From Chrysochromulina parva (lineage: Eukaryota > Haptophyta > Prymnesiales > Chrysochromulinaceae), in the NCBI GenBank assembly GCA_002887195.1, contig PJAB01000445.1, positions 1 to 26,571 on the forward strand: DNA of 26,571 nt, in the 5' to 3' direction. A model generated the notes under the pieces. That model saw only the letters and a program-made list of their open reading frames with translations. It was not told the DNA's origin and did not search any database. Below are positions 7,657 through 17,285 of this stretch, piece by piece; positions within the stretch are counted from its first letter, which is position 1; every line of letters starts with the position of its first letter. Made by a program: the position numbers and the translations under genes.

Positions 7657-8346
7657 TTAGTCATGGGCAAGTTCATCGACGTAGCCGAAGGACTGTAGCG
7701 AGCTCTCGTCGCACCAATCGGCCTCGGCGAGCAGGTCCATGATGTCGCTGCTGCTACGGACCTCTGGCCGCTGCAGCACCTGGGCGGAATCCTCGCGCGT
7801 CGGCTGCAGCCAGTTGCCCCCGACGGTGAAGTTGCCAGCTTCGTACCCCTTCGACCCCTTGGGCTGAGGCGGGGCCTTGGGCGCCAGGCACTTGCGGTTG
7901 GAGCAGCGCGAGTGGCGCAGCCCCGGCCCGCCAAACTTGGGCATGTCGCGGCAGCACGGGCACTCGCCGCAGTCCGGGCGCGAGCAGGCGTTGCATGTGC
8001 ATTGGCTCTTTTTGAAGCGGCGTACACTGCTCAAGCTGGGGGGATTCCCGGCCCAGGAGCCATCATGATTTTCGTTGGCTGCCTGCCCATCGGCGGTACG
8101 AGCATTAGTGGATGGTGGACAAGGCGCACAGAACTGTGCCTGAGCATTGGCCTCACGGAACCAGCAGCCGGCACATTGCGTCAGTCGTGAAGGCTGCCGT
8201 ACACCGCAAGTCCTGCATAGCTGAGCGAGCTCGAGATCGTCGTCTTGATCAGACTCGGACTCCTCTTGGGAGGCTAAGGAATCGACGGTCGACGACGATC
8301 GCGACATAGCCACGTCTCCCTGGTCCATGCCCCAGGTCTCAGACAT
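7657..8346 (-). CDS. CXXC zinc-finger protein, putative CpG-DNA binder
   Basis: A 229-residue protein from the ATG at 8346; the longer open frame starts only at a TTG. The N-terminus is Ser-rich, then acidic (SQEESESDQDDDLE). A first zinc-binding candidate, CRTCGVRQPSRLTQCAGC, spans residues 44-61, followed by CAPC at 73-76. The main domain is at about residues 110-153: RRFKKSQCTCNACSRPDC, GECPCCRDMPKFGG, then RCSNRKC. This fits the CXXC finger of MLL, CFP1, DNMT1 and TET proteins, which binds unmethylated CpG in the nucleus. Two departures are visible. The first cysteine pair is C-x-C rather than C-x-x-C, and the KQ/RQ usually found in the CpG-reading loop is RH. The C-terminal 70 residues are acidic with no known domain. 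No other chromatin domain is present, so it may act as a small reader or adaptor. Confidence 0.86.
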   Translation of the reverse strand: MSETWGMDQGDVAMSRSSSTVDSLASQEESESDQDDDLELAQLCRTCGVRQPSRLTQCAGCWFREANAQAQFCAPCPPSTNARTADGQAANENHDGSWAGNPPSLSSVRRFKKSQCTCNACSRPDCGECPCCRDMPKFGGPGLRHSRCSNRKCLAPKAPPQPKGSKGYEAGNFTVGGNWLQPTREDSAQVLQRPEVRSSSDIMDLLAEADWCDESSLQSFGYVDELAHD

Positions 8347-8651
8347 GCTCAAAACCTGTCTCCGGCACGTCTTCTCCGAAGATACCAAAAGGCGGTGCAA
8401 AAATCAACGTTGAGCAGCGTTGGGTGATTACATGTAATGACTAAGCTGATTACGATATAATTGTTTCGTCAAGACCTCGAGGGTCTGGGAATCGCCGTCG
8501 GCGCTCATACATTTGCCAGACTGGACGCCGACGTATGGGTGCCGCCAACGGGCGGGTATTGCAAAACAGTGCGCTTTCTAGTTTACCCTGTTATAACGCT
8601 TTTCTGAGAAAAAAGGCCTCGGAGAAGCCGAGCTTCCTGAAGACGGCAGAG
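8347..8651. promoter_or_regulatory. Divergent promoter between CXXC and cysteine protease genes
   Basis: 305 bp, clearly AT-richer than its surroundings. It holds a perfect 12-bp palindrome ATTACATGTAAT at 8427-8438, a GATATAATTG stretch near 8453-8462, and TATAAC at 8592-8597, 60 bp upstream of the preferred protease ATG. The assignment rests on position and composition only. Confidence 0.4.
8427..8438. promoter_or_regulatory. 12-bp perfect palindrome ATTACATGTAAT
   Basis: Self-complementary over 12 bp and located 80 bp upstream of the CXXC start. Related words lie upstream of three other minus-strand genes in this window. It could be a dimer binding site; there is no direct evidence. Confidence 0.3.
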
Positions 8652-9782
8652 ATGCTGTTCCTGGTGACCCTGGCGCTCGCTGCGCCCGTCGAGCTCGTAG
8701 AGTACGCGCCGAAAAAGACGACTCGCCACGTGCTCAAATCGCTCGACTACCACCTCTCCTTCGAGCAGTACGTGGCGGAGTATCGCAAGGTCTACACCGA
8801 TGCAGAGAAGCCCGCACGCCAGGCCGCGTTCGAGGCCTCACTTGCCGCAATCAAGGCGCACAACGAGCAGATCCCGGCGCCCTCGTGGTTCATGGGCCTC
8901 TCCGAGCACAGTGACAAGAGCAAGGATGAGTGGGCCTCTCTCAAGGGGCTGCACCGCGGCGCGTTCTTTTCAGCCGCCGTCGCTGCCGTGCGTGCCAACA
9001 CCACTCGGCGGTTCGACCCGCCCGCCAGCCTCGACTGGCGCGATTCGGGCGTCGTCACGCCAGTCAAGAACCAGGGCGGATGCGGCTCTTGCTGGGCCTT
9101 CTCAGCCGCAGAGACCGTCGAGTCGGCTTACGGCATGGCGACGCTCAAGGCCAGCGGCAAGGCCGCCTCCATCCCCATCCTCTCGCCTCAACAGCTCGTC
9201 GACTGCGCGCCCAACCCGGAACACTGTGGCGGCACTGGCGGATGTGCGGGCTCCACGCAGCCCCTCGCCTTCCAGTACCTCATCTCGTCGGGCGGCGAGG
9301 ACAGCGATCTGGACTACCCATACATGGCGCGCGACGGCAAGTGCGTGGCCGGCAGCCGCAAGCCTGTGATCGGCATCAGCGGGTACGAAGACCTTCCCAT
9401 GAATGACTACACGGCGCTGCTCGAGGCGCTCGTGAACGAGGGCCCGATCGCCATCTCGGTCGACGCCTCGTGGGGCGCGTACGAGGACGGCGTCTTCTCG
9501 TCGGACTCGAACTGGTTGATCGACCACGCCGTGCAGCTCGTGGGCTACGGGACGGAAGGCGGCAAGGACTACTGGCTCGTGCGCAACTCGTGGGGCACGA
9601 GCTGGGGCGAGAATGGATACATCAAGCTCGAGAAATTTGGAGAGGGCAAGGAGCCGTGCGGCACCGACACGGCGCCCGCGTCTGGCTTCGTCTGCGAGGG
9701 CGGTCCGTCGACGATCACCGTGTGCGGCACCTCGGGCATGCTCTCGGGCTCCTCGTACCCGACGGGCGCGAAGCTGCTCTGA
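8652..9782 (+). CDS. Papain-family (cathepsin L-like) cysteine protease precursor
   Basis: A 376-residue preproenzyme from the ATG at 8652. That start is preferred over the in-frame ATG at 8535 because it opens a signal peptide (MLFLVTLALAAPVE). An I29-type inhibitory propeptide follows (SFEQYVAEYRKVYTDAEK, then a helix ending in KAHNEQ). The mature domain begins near PPASLDWRDSGVVTPVKNQG. The catalytic cysteine is in GGCGSCWAFS (C147), preceded by the oxyanion glutamine in KNQGG. The catalytic histidine is in IDHAVQLVGYG (H292) and the asparagine in VRNSWGTSWGENGY (N312). The GCGSCWAF and CGG segments match clan CA family C1A. A tail of about 35 residues after the usual end carries two cysteines and is Ser/Gly-rich. 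The likely site is a lysosome- or vacuole-like compartment, or secretion. One exon. Confidence 0.95.
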   Translation: MLFLVTLALAAPVELVEYAPKKTTRHVLKSLDYHLSFEQYVAEYRKVYTDAEKPARQAAFEASLAAIKAHNEQIPAPSWFMGLSEHSDKSKDEWASLKGLHRGAFFSAAVAAVRANTTRRFDPPASLDWRDSGVVTPVKNQGGCGSCWAFSAAETVESAYGMATLKASGKAASIPILSPQQLVDCAPNPEHCGGTGGCAGSTQPLAFQYLISSGGEDSDLDYPYMARDGKCVAGSRKPVIGISGYEDLPMNDYTALLEALVNEGPIAISVDASWGAYEDGVFSSDSNWLIDHAVQLVGYGTEGGKDYWLVRNSWGTSWGENGYIKLEKFGEGKEPCGTDTAPASGFVCEGGPSTITVCGTSGMLSGSSYPTGAKLL

Positions 9783-10226
9783 GGGGGGCTCTAGTAGAGC
9801 GCTCGCGAGTGTTTTGCGTCTGGCCGAGGCCCTCCGTGTAAACTTGTCTGGTCGCTCTAGCGCGGGGAGTCTATGAGCGGCGTGTGCTGCGTTGGCAGGG
9901 TTGCGTCTTTATCTCTTTACAGTGTTTTTCCGAGACATAGGTTGCAGAGTTTGTGAGTTTCCGCACCGTAATCGCAAAGTCATCCCAAAGCCTCTGGCGA
10001 GAAATGTGGGATCAGTCTGGGGATCAGTGTAACAGGGTCAGGGAGAGACCCCCGACCAGTGTCGAGTGTGGGGCGAATTCGTTCGGCTAATCAGTTTTAA
10101 CTTAAACTTACTATGAGTGGGGTGCATCGTGGGAACCCGGTACCGTACGAGTGAGTTCACATCCCACAGGTGCGGCATATTTCGTCAGTCACGTTTCGCG
10201 GGTCTCTTGTTTCAAGTTGCGACGCG
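9783..10226. other. Intergenic region and POLQ upstream sequence
   Basis: 444 bp without a gene. It holds an imperfect doublet GGGATCAGTCTG/GGGATCAGTGTA (about 10009-10032), an AT-rich patch near 10090-10112, and AGTTCACATCCCACA at 10154-10168, which recurs upstream of the methyltransferase gene. No TATA box is evident. Confidence 0.4.
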
Positions 10227-13200
10227 ATGGACGCCCCAAGGCCGCCTCACGCGCGCATCGCCACGATCGAAGACTGCGGCCTTTCGAATGTTATCGTGCA
10301 GCGCTACGCGTCGGCTGGCATCACGCGCCTCTTTGAGTGGCAGGCCGCCGCCCTCGCTCTACCTGGCGTGCTTGAGGGCAAGCAGCACCTCGTGTACACA
10401 GCGAGCACGAGCGCTGGCAAGACGCTTGTTGCCGAGCTGCTGCTGCTGCGCCGGCTCGAGACGCACGGGCAGCGCGCCAAGGCCCTTGTCGTCCTGCCTC
10501 TGCGAGCGCTCGTCACCCAAAAGGCGGCCGAGCTCTCGAAGCTGCTCGACAAAACGGGCCTCACAGTGGCGCCGTACATGACGGCTGTCGGCGAGCTGCC
10601 GATGCCGCGGCGGCTCAACGTGGCCGTGTGCACGTTTGAAAAGGCGGGCATGATCGTGCAGAGTATGTCCGAGGCCGGTCGGCTCGGCGAGATCGTCGCG
10701 GTCGTCATCGACGAGCTCCACCTGCTCGGGGAGGGCCAGCGTGGCGCAAACCTCGAGCGGACGATCGCGCGGCTGCTCTTGCATGCACGCCGGCCGGCCT
10801 CGGTATCGCGCGCGTCGCTCGCCAGCAGCCCGGGCGCTGTCGCATCCTCAGCCACGCCGCTTGAGTCGACCGCCGACGATGCCAGCGAAGGTGGCGGCAG
10901 CGGGCGTGGCGGCGGCCTCGTCTGCGGCGACAGCACGGCGCTCACGCTCGGCGCGGCGCCCGAGCGGCGGGGCATGCAGATCATCGGCATGAGCGCGACG
11001 CTGCCCAACCTGCCCGATCTGCAGCGCTGGCTGGCACCGTGCGCGTGCTTTCAGGCCGACTTGGGCAGGCGCGAGGTGCCTCTGTATGAGCGGCTCGTTG
11101 GCACGTTCCACCCTGGCGAGCCGCTTGTGACGAACCTCGACGAGACGCCGGTGGATCTTCCTGCGCCATGGCAGGCACCTGGGTCGGTGGCCGCAGCCGC
11201 GGCGGTGCAAGCAGCAGCAGCGGCAGTGGTCGCGCCTGAGCGGGAGGGTACGGCGGCACGCAAGGCGGCGGTCTCGTCCTTGACCTCGTGGCGGCCGCCG
11301 TCGAAGCGCGACGTTGCGCTGTGGCTCGCCCGCCCGACGTGCCGTGCCGAACAGGGCGTGCTCGTCTTCTGCCAGACTCAGAAGGCGTGTGAGGACTTTG
11401 CAAGCGCGGCGGCAGCCTCTGTGGACCTTGAAGGGAGGCGGCTGGTTCCCGAGGCGGCGCCCAAGGTGACGGAGGTACTCGAGGAGCTCGAGCATGCATG
11501 CCCTGACGGTGCGTCGCCCGTGCTCCTCGAGGCCGTGCGCGGGCGTTGCGCCTTCTATCATGCTGGAATGAGCGAGCCGGAGCAGAAGGTCGTAGAGCAC
11601 GCCTTTAGGCAGGGTCACTTGCGCTTTCTCGCGGCAACCACCTCGCTCTCCGAGGGGGTCAACTTACCGGTGCGGGTGGCGATCATCGCGACGCTCACTC
11701 TCGGGAAGAGCACTCCCCTCACAGCCACCAAGTACCGTCAGATGATTGGGCGCGCCGGGCGCAAGGGTCTGGAGACCGAAGGGTATGCGTACGTGCTCGT
11801 GAGTTCGGAAGCAGAGCGTCGCGAGGCGCTCAAGCTCATGCACGCGTCGCCGCCGGAGGTGGTCTCACAGCTGCTGCCGCCGCTGTCGCGCACGTTGCCA
11901 TCGCTGCCGCTGCAGCAGCTACCGTTGGCCCCACAGGCCGTTGGTGTCGGCGACGGTAACGCAGGCGGCGCGTTGGTCGTCGCTGGCACCAACGGTGCGG
12001 GCGGCGGTGGCGGCGCCATGATGGGCGAGGGCGTGGCGCTTCTGCTCCTCGAGAGCATTGCGGGTGGCTTGATCCGTTGGAAGGAGGATGTGCAACGGCT
12101 GCTTGCATGCACTCTGTGGGCCACCCAGATTGGCTGCTCAGAGCCATCTGCAATTCAGCAGATGACAAACGCCATCAAGCACCTGATGAAGTATCAGCTG
12201 ATTGAGAAACGAAGCGTGGAGCGCGGCATCAAGTGGGAACCACAGTGGAAGCGAGACCCCACTATGGTTGAGGTGGAGTGCGCGCAATTGAGCGTCGCCC
12301 TCGCGGCGGGTCAGACGGAGTTCAAGCCGTCTGAGCTCGAGAGCTTTGGTCTCTTGCCTGCGCAGCTCGCGGCCGAGAAGTGTGTCGTGCGGGTGACGCC
12401 GTGCATCAACACCGTCAGCCTGGGAAGCGGCGGCGGCGGCGGCGGTTGCAGGGGGGTCGGCGAGGGCAATGGCGGCGACGGCGACGACGGTGGCAGTGGC
12501 AGGACCATCTGGTATAAGCTCGTCTCTGCTGAGTGGCGATGCACCGCGCAAGGCCAGGCGGTCGCCGCAGCAAGTGGCTTCGCGACGAGCTGGGGCATCA
12601 GCGGCGACGGCGCGCGGGCCGACGCATCGGATTTGAAGACCGACGGCGCAGCGGCGGCCACCGTCCGCGGCGGCAGCGTACAAGGCGCGGCTGCTGTCAG
12701 CAGCGGCGTCGGCGGTGGCGTCGACGCCAGCAATGGCGACGTCAGCAGCAGCGTGCGAGATGTGCCTAAGGGCGTGGAAGCCGGCTCGGGCGCTGGGTCG
12801 GGCACCGGATCGGGCGCTGGGTCGGGCACCGGATCGGGCGCTGTATCGGGCGGTGGCTTCGACGAGCTCGCTCGGATGAGGGACGAGCTCGACCGCGTAC
12901 GTCGTGGTGGTCTGCAATTTACGTCGGAGATCCACCAGCTCTACCTCTGTGTCGGCGATGCCGCCAACCACGACTCGATTAGCTACCCTTGCTTTGATGC
13001 GGAGCTGCTTGGACGGATGATCTGGGGGCCACGCTGGGATTGGGACGAGAAGAGTGTGACTCTCGAGGCATGCGTGGCGGACGTCCATCGGAGTGCGGCG
13101 CCCGCGCTAGATCGCGATCTCGCGCCGCTCTGCAGCCTCGTGCTTTGTCAAGCGCTCGCTGAGTCACTGCCAGCCGACGCGTTTGCAACGGAGCGCAGCG

Positions 13201-16200
13201 CAGCGGACCCAGCGGGCTTGCTCGGCGAAGGCTGTGGCTCGGAGCGGCTCCGTCGGGCGCTCGTTCACCTCGCTGGCACCCGATCGCACGCTCCACAGCC
13301 GTGCAAGACTTTTGGGGCGGCCCTTGAGAAGCAGTATGCGGTCGAGCTCGCAGTGGCTCGTCGGCTGTGGCTGGCACGCATGCTCGCGGATCTCATCGGT
13401 GGCGGCTCAGCGCGCGCCGTCATGGGCAGATTCGCGCGGCGCGGCGCCGAGATGACGGCAGATCTGGAGCAGCAGCTCACCAAACTGCGGGAGCGCGTCT
13501 CAATGCGCGCGACCGCTATGTGTCGCTTCTGTGGGCGGATGCAACGCGAGTCTGACAGGCGGCGGTGCGAAGCCGAGGCCGCGGCGCAGGCACGGTACGC
13601 TTCCGACATCGAGGATGGCACCTGGTGGATTTTGGAGAGCGTCCTCGTGCGCATCAAGGACCGCCTCTGGTGGGGCGTCAAGGAAGAGCTCCTCGGCTTG
13701 CTCTGCCCCAAAATCGCCACGATGACGCCCCAATTTGCGCAGGCGCTCTACAAGGCTGGCTATCGCGACCTCGACGGGCTCGCTTCCTCTGACGAGGAGC
13801 GCGTGCTCCGCGCGCTCCGTCCAGCCTCCGCCACCTCTGCCAAGGGCGTCTGCGGCTCGCTGCGCATCTGCCGCGCCGCCAGCCATCAGTTGGTTCAGGA
13901 GGCGCGCGAGGCGGTGGCGCTGCGCTCGTCAGAGCTGGAAGAGACGCTACGGGAGCGGCTGGCAGCCGCAGGGCTGAGGCTGCCCCCTCGTGCCGAGATT
14001 CATGCCGAGATCTCCGCCGCTGGCCTGAGGCGCCCCCCTCCTGCCGATAGACGCGGCTCCGGCGAAGCTTCTGATCCTCCTCTTGATCCACGAGGAGGCG
14101 TCCATCGCGGCGGCAAGCGGGTTGCCAAGAGGAAGAAGGGTGGGCGTAGCTGTGAAGTAGTGCCATTTGGAGGGCAGCCCGCTGCCCCTCCCTCTGCCCC
14201 CGCACAGCCCGATCCCCTCGCGTTACCGTCAGGCGTGCCCTCTGCTTGCGCGGCACCCGCTGCTGCCGCCCAGCGCTTCACCTGCCGTCCCTCAATCGGC
14301 GGGACGGGCGGCGCACTCACAGCCACGCGCCCCGCCATGGGGACCGTCCTCGGCGCCGTCCTCGGCGCCCTCCCCTTGGGCCCGCTCCCGCCATCGCGCG
14401 CCGTGCTGGGCGCAATGCCGACGGGACCGCTCCCGCCCTCGCGTGCAAATAGCCTCGTAGCGGAGCCAGCGGCGTGTGCGGCGTCAGACGCGTGGTTGGC
14501 CGCCGTGGCGACGCCGAAGAGCAAGGGCGTGCCAGCCAAAGCCGCGGACAGCGGAGCCAGCAGCGGAGCGCGAAGCAGCGGCTTCAGCAGTGGCGGCGAG
14601 GGCACTGGCAAAAGCAGTAGCGCCAACGGCAGCGGCCGCGGCAGCGGGGACGTGCCCAGCAGCGCCTCCGTCTACGTTTCCTCGGGCAGCGCCGCCTCAT
14701 CACACGCGCCACGCCGGTCACTCCCTCGAACAGCTCCCTCCCCCTCCCCCCGAGGCCAGGCCGCGCAGCTATCCACCGAACATGGCGCCGCAGTCGATTA
14801 CTGGTGGCAGCTCCACTCAAGCGGAGTGACTGGGGCGAGGCTCGAGGCCGCCAGGCACGAAGCCGCGCGGCTGCAGATGGCTGCAAGTCGCTCGGTGGAG
14901 CATCGGCAGCATGGGCAGACGAGCCTGCGCACGTTCGTGCATCGGACGAGCCTTGGGAGCGGCGGCGGTGGCGGAGGGGGAGGCGGCGAGGGAGGCGGTG
15001 GCGTGGGAGGCGGCGGCGGCGGCAGCGATGGCGGTGGAGGCAGCGTGCGTGCAGCAGGGCTGCATGGCGCTCAGCACGGCGCTCAGCTTCGGACGCTTCG
15101 AGCGACGCCTAACCCGAAGCGTCAAAAGCTGAGCGCCGTGCAGCCTCGATGGATGCATGATTCTGACGTAGCCATCGACTCTGACTCCACCGGAGGCCAT
15201 GCCTCCGCCCAACGCAAGCGCAAGCTCACCGGCGGCGCCGCTGCTGCGCCGCTGAGCGTCACCGATGAGTCACGGGCTACTGTGGCGGGCGTGGCAGCGA
15301 CAGGCGCGGCAGTGGCGACGGGGGATGGCATGCCTCCGCGCCTCTACCGACGTGTCAACGTCGTCCCTACCCGCGCCGCCACCGCCATCACCGCCGCCAC
15401 CGCGGATGATGACGACACTAGCCCTCGCGCCGGTGTGGACGACGGCTATGCTCCCGAGGCGCACGACACGATTAGCCTTGAGGTCTTTGGCGCGCTGTGG
15501 CTGGCGCAGCGCCGCTTCGCCTTTGGTCTACACGTGGAGACGCCGTCGCGGCCGGATGCACCTCTCTGCCCGCCGTTCACGACCACCACCATCTGCGGTG
15601 TCGCGGTCACGTGGGATACTTGGGAGCCGCAGGCGCGGCCCGCGGCGCCGGCAGCGCACGAGGCAGGTAGTACGCTACCCACCCCAGTAGTGTACTACCT
15701 GCCTCTCGTTGCCGATTATGCTGGCGCGCGGCTCTCGTCCAGTGATGGAGGGCCGACGAGAGCAGAAGCAGCGGAGGCTGCAGAGGCGTGGCTGCTGGTG
15801 CACACCGCCATGCTCTCGGGCACGGCGCTCAAGGTGTGTGCCCGCAATTGCCTGTGGTCGCCTCTCACAAACCCCTGATGGCCCCTCACTGCCCCTGATG
15901 GCCTCTCACTGCCCCTGATGGCCTCTCACTGCCCCTGGTGGCTTTGACTGGGTACGTGTGCCCACCAGGTGGCCGATGGTCTCAAGCAGCAGTGTGCGCT
16001 GCTTCTCTCGCGCGGCGTCCACGTGGTCGCTCCCCTCTTCGACCCCTGCGTCGCCGAGTGGATGCTGTGCACGGACGCCAACCCGAGCACCCTCTCGACG
16101 CGCGCGATCGCCGCGTCGCGCTTCCCGCCCCTCCACCGCGCTCTCGAGATCGATGAACGGCGCGCGCGCGAGTGGCGGCAGCGGCAGCAGCGGGCTCGGC

Positions 16201-17232
16201 GGGAGGGCGGGGGCGTCGCAGCGGCAGCGCACGAGGTGGTGCTCGGCCGCGCGACTGTTCGTGATTTGCTCTCCCGTGTCGTCTTCCGCTGCTTAGCGAT
16301 CTCGTCCAAGCTCGAGGACGAGCTTGCCATTAAGGCAATTGGGCGCAGCTGCGTTGAGCAGGAGATGGCTCTGCCGCTCGTGCTTGCACGCATGGAGCTG
16401 CAGGTTCGCGCCGAGCGCCTCTCTGATCGCCTTTCCGATCGAACCTCTGGTCGCCTCTCTGACTTACCGCCGTGTGCTTTGTCGCGCTGCTGCAGGGGTT
16501 TGCCGTTCGGCTTGACGTGTTTGCGTCCGAAGCTCACGCGATGACGCGCCGGCTGCATGCGCTCGAGACGGACGGTCGGCGGCTACTCGGCCACCCCTTC
16601 GAGTGGAGCTCATCCAAGGAAATCGGGCGCGTCCTCTTCGACGAGTTGCGGCTGGGCGAGGGACACGAGGCCACGATGCGCATCCAGCGCAAGCCGACCA
16701 AGTCGCGCCGGCAACCCGTAAGTGTGTGGGAGACGTCGACAGTGGCGCTGCGAAAGCTCGCGCGCCTACACCCTCTCCCTGAGATGATCATCGAGCACCG
16801 CAAGATCTCCGCCAATCTCCGGTTTGCGGCCAAGTCGGGCAGTAACGGTGTGCGGCATGGCGCGCAGCGCCTCGCTCTCGGCTCGGCGCCCATTGCCGCT
16901 GTTGCCGCCGCTCGTGTGGCCGCTGCCGACGACGACGAGGGGGGCGAGGACGAGGATGAATGCGGCAAGGATGGGCCTGCGGGGCGTGCCGCCAGTATCA
17001 CTGGTGCCGGCCTCGACATGTTTGCGGAGGTGGCGCAGAGGGACGAGCATGCAGTGGTCGCTGCCGCGGCCGCCGCGAGCTCATCTCTCATTTTCAGTGC
17101 GAGCCAGGCCACCGCCGTGGGCACAAGCCATCGGGTACCGAGCCAATCCGAGCCGAGCCAGGCTTGGCCTGCCGCCGCCAGTCAGCTGGTTCCTCCAGCA
17201 CCCGCTCTGCCCGTGCCCGTGCCCGTCCCCGT

Positions 17233-17285
<53 letters not shown>

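Noticed and set aside
15834..15878. Premature stop making POLQ a pseudogene
   Set aside because: The stop at 15876 lies inside an intron with good splice sites; the reading frame resumes exactly at 15969.
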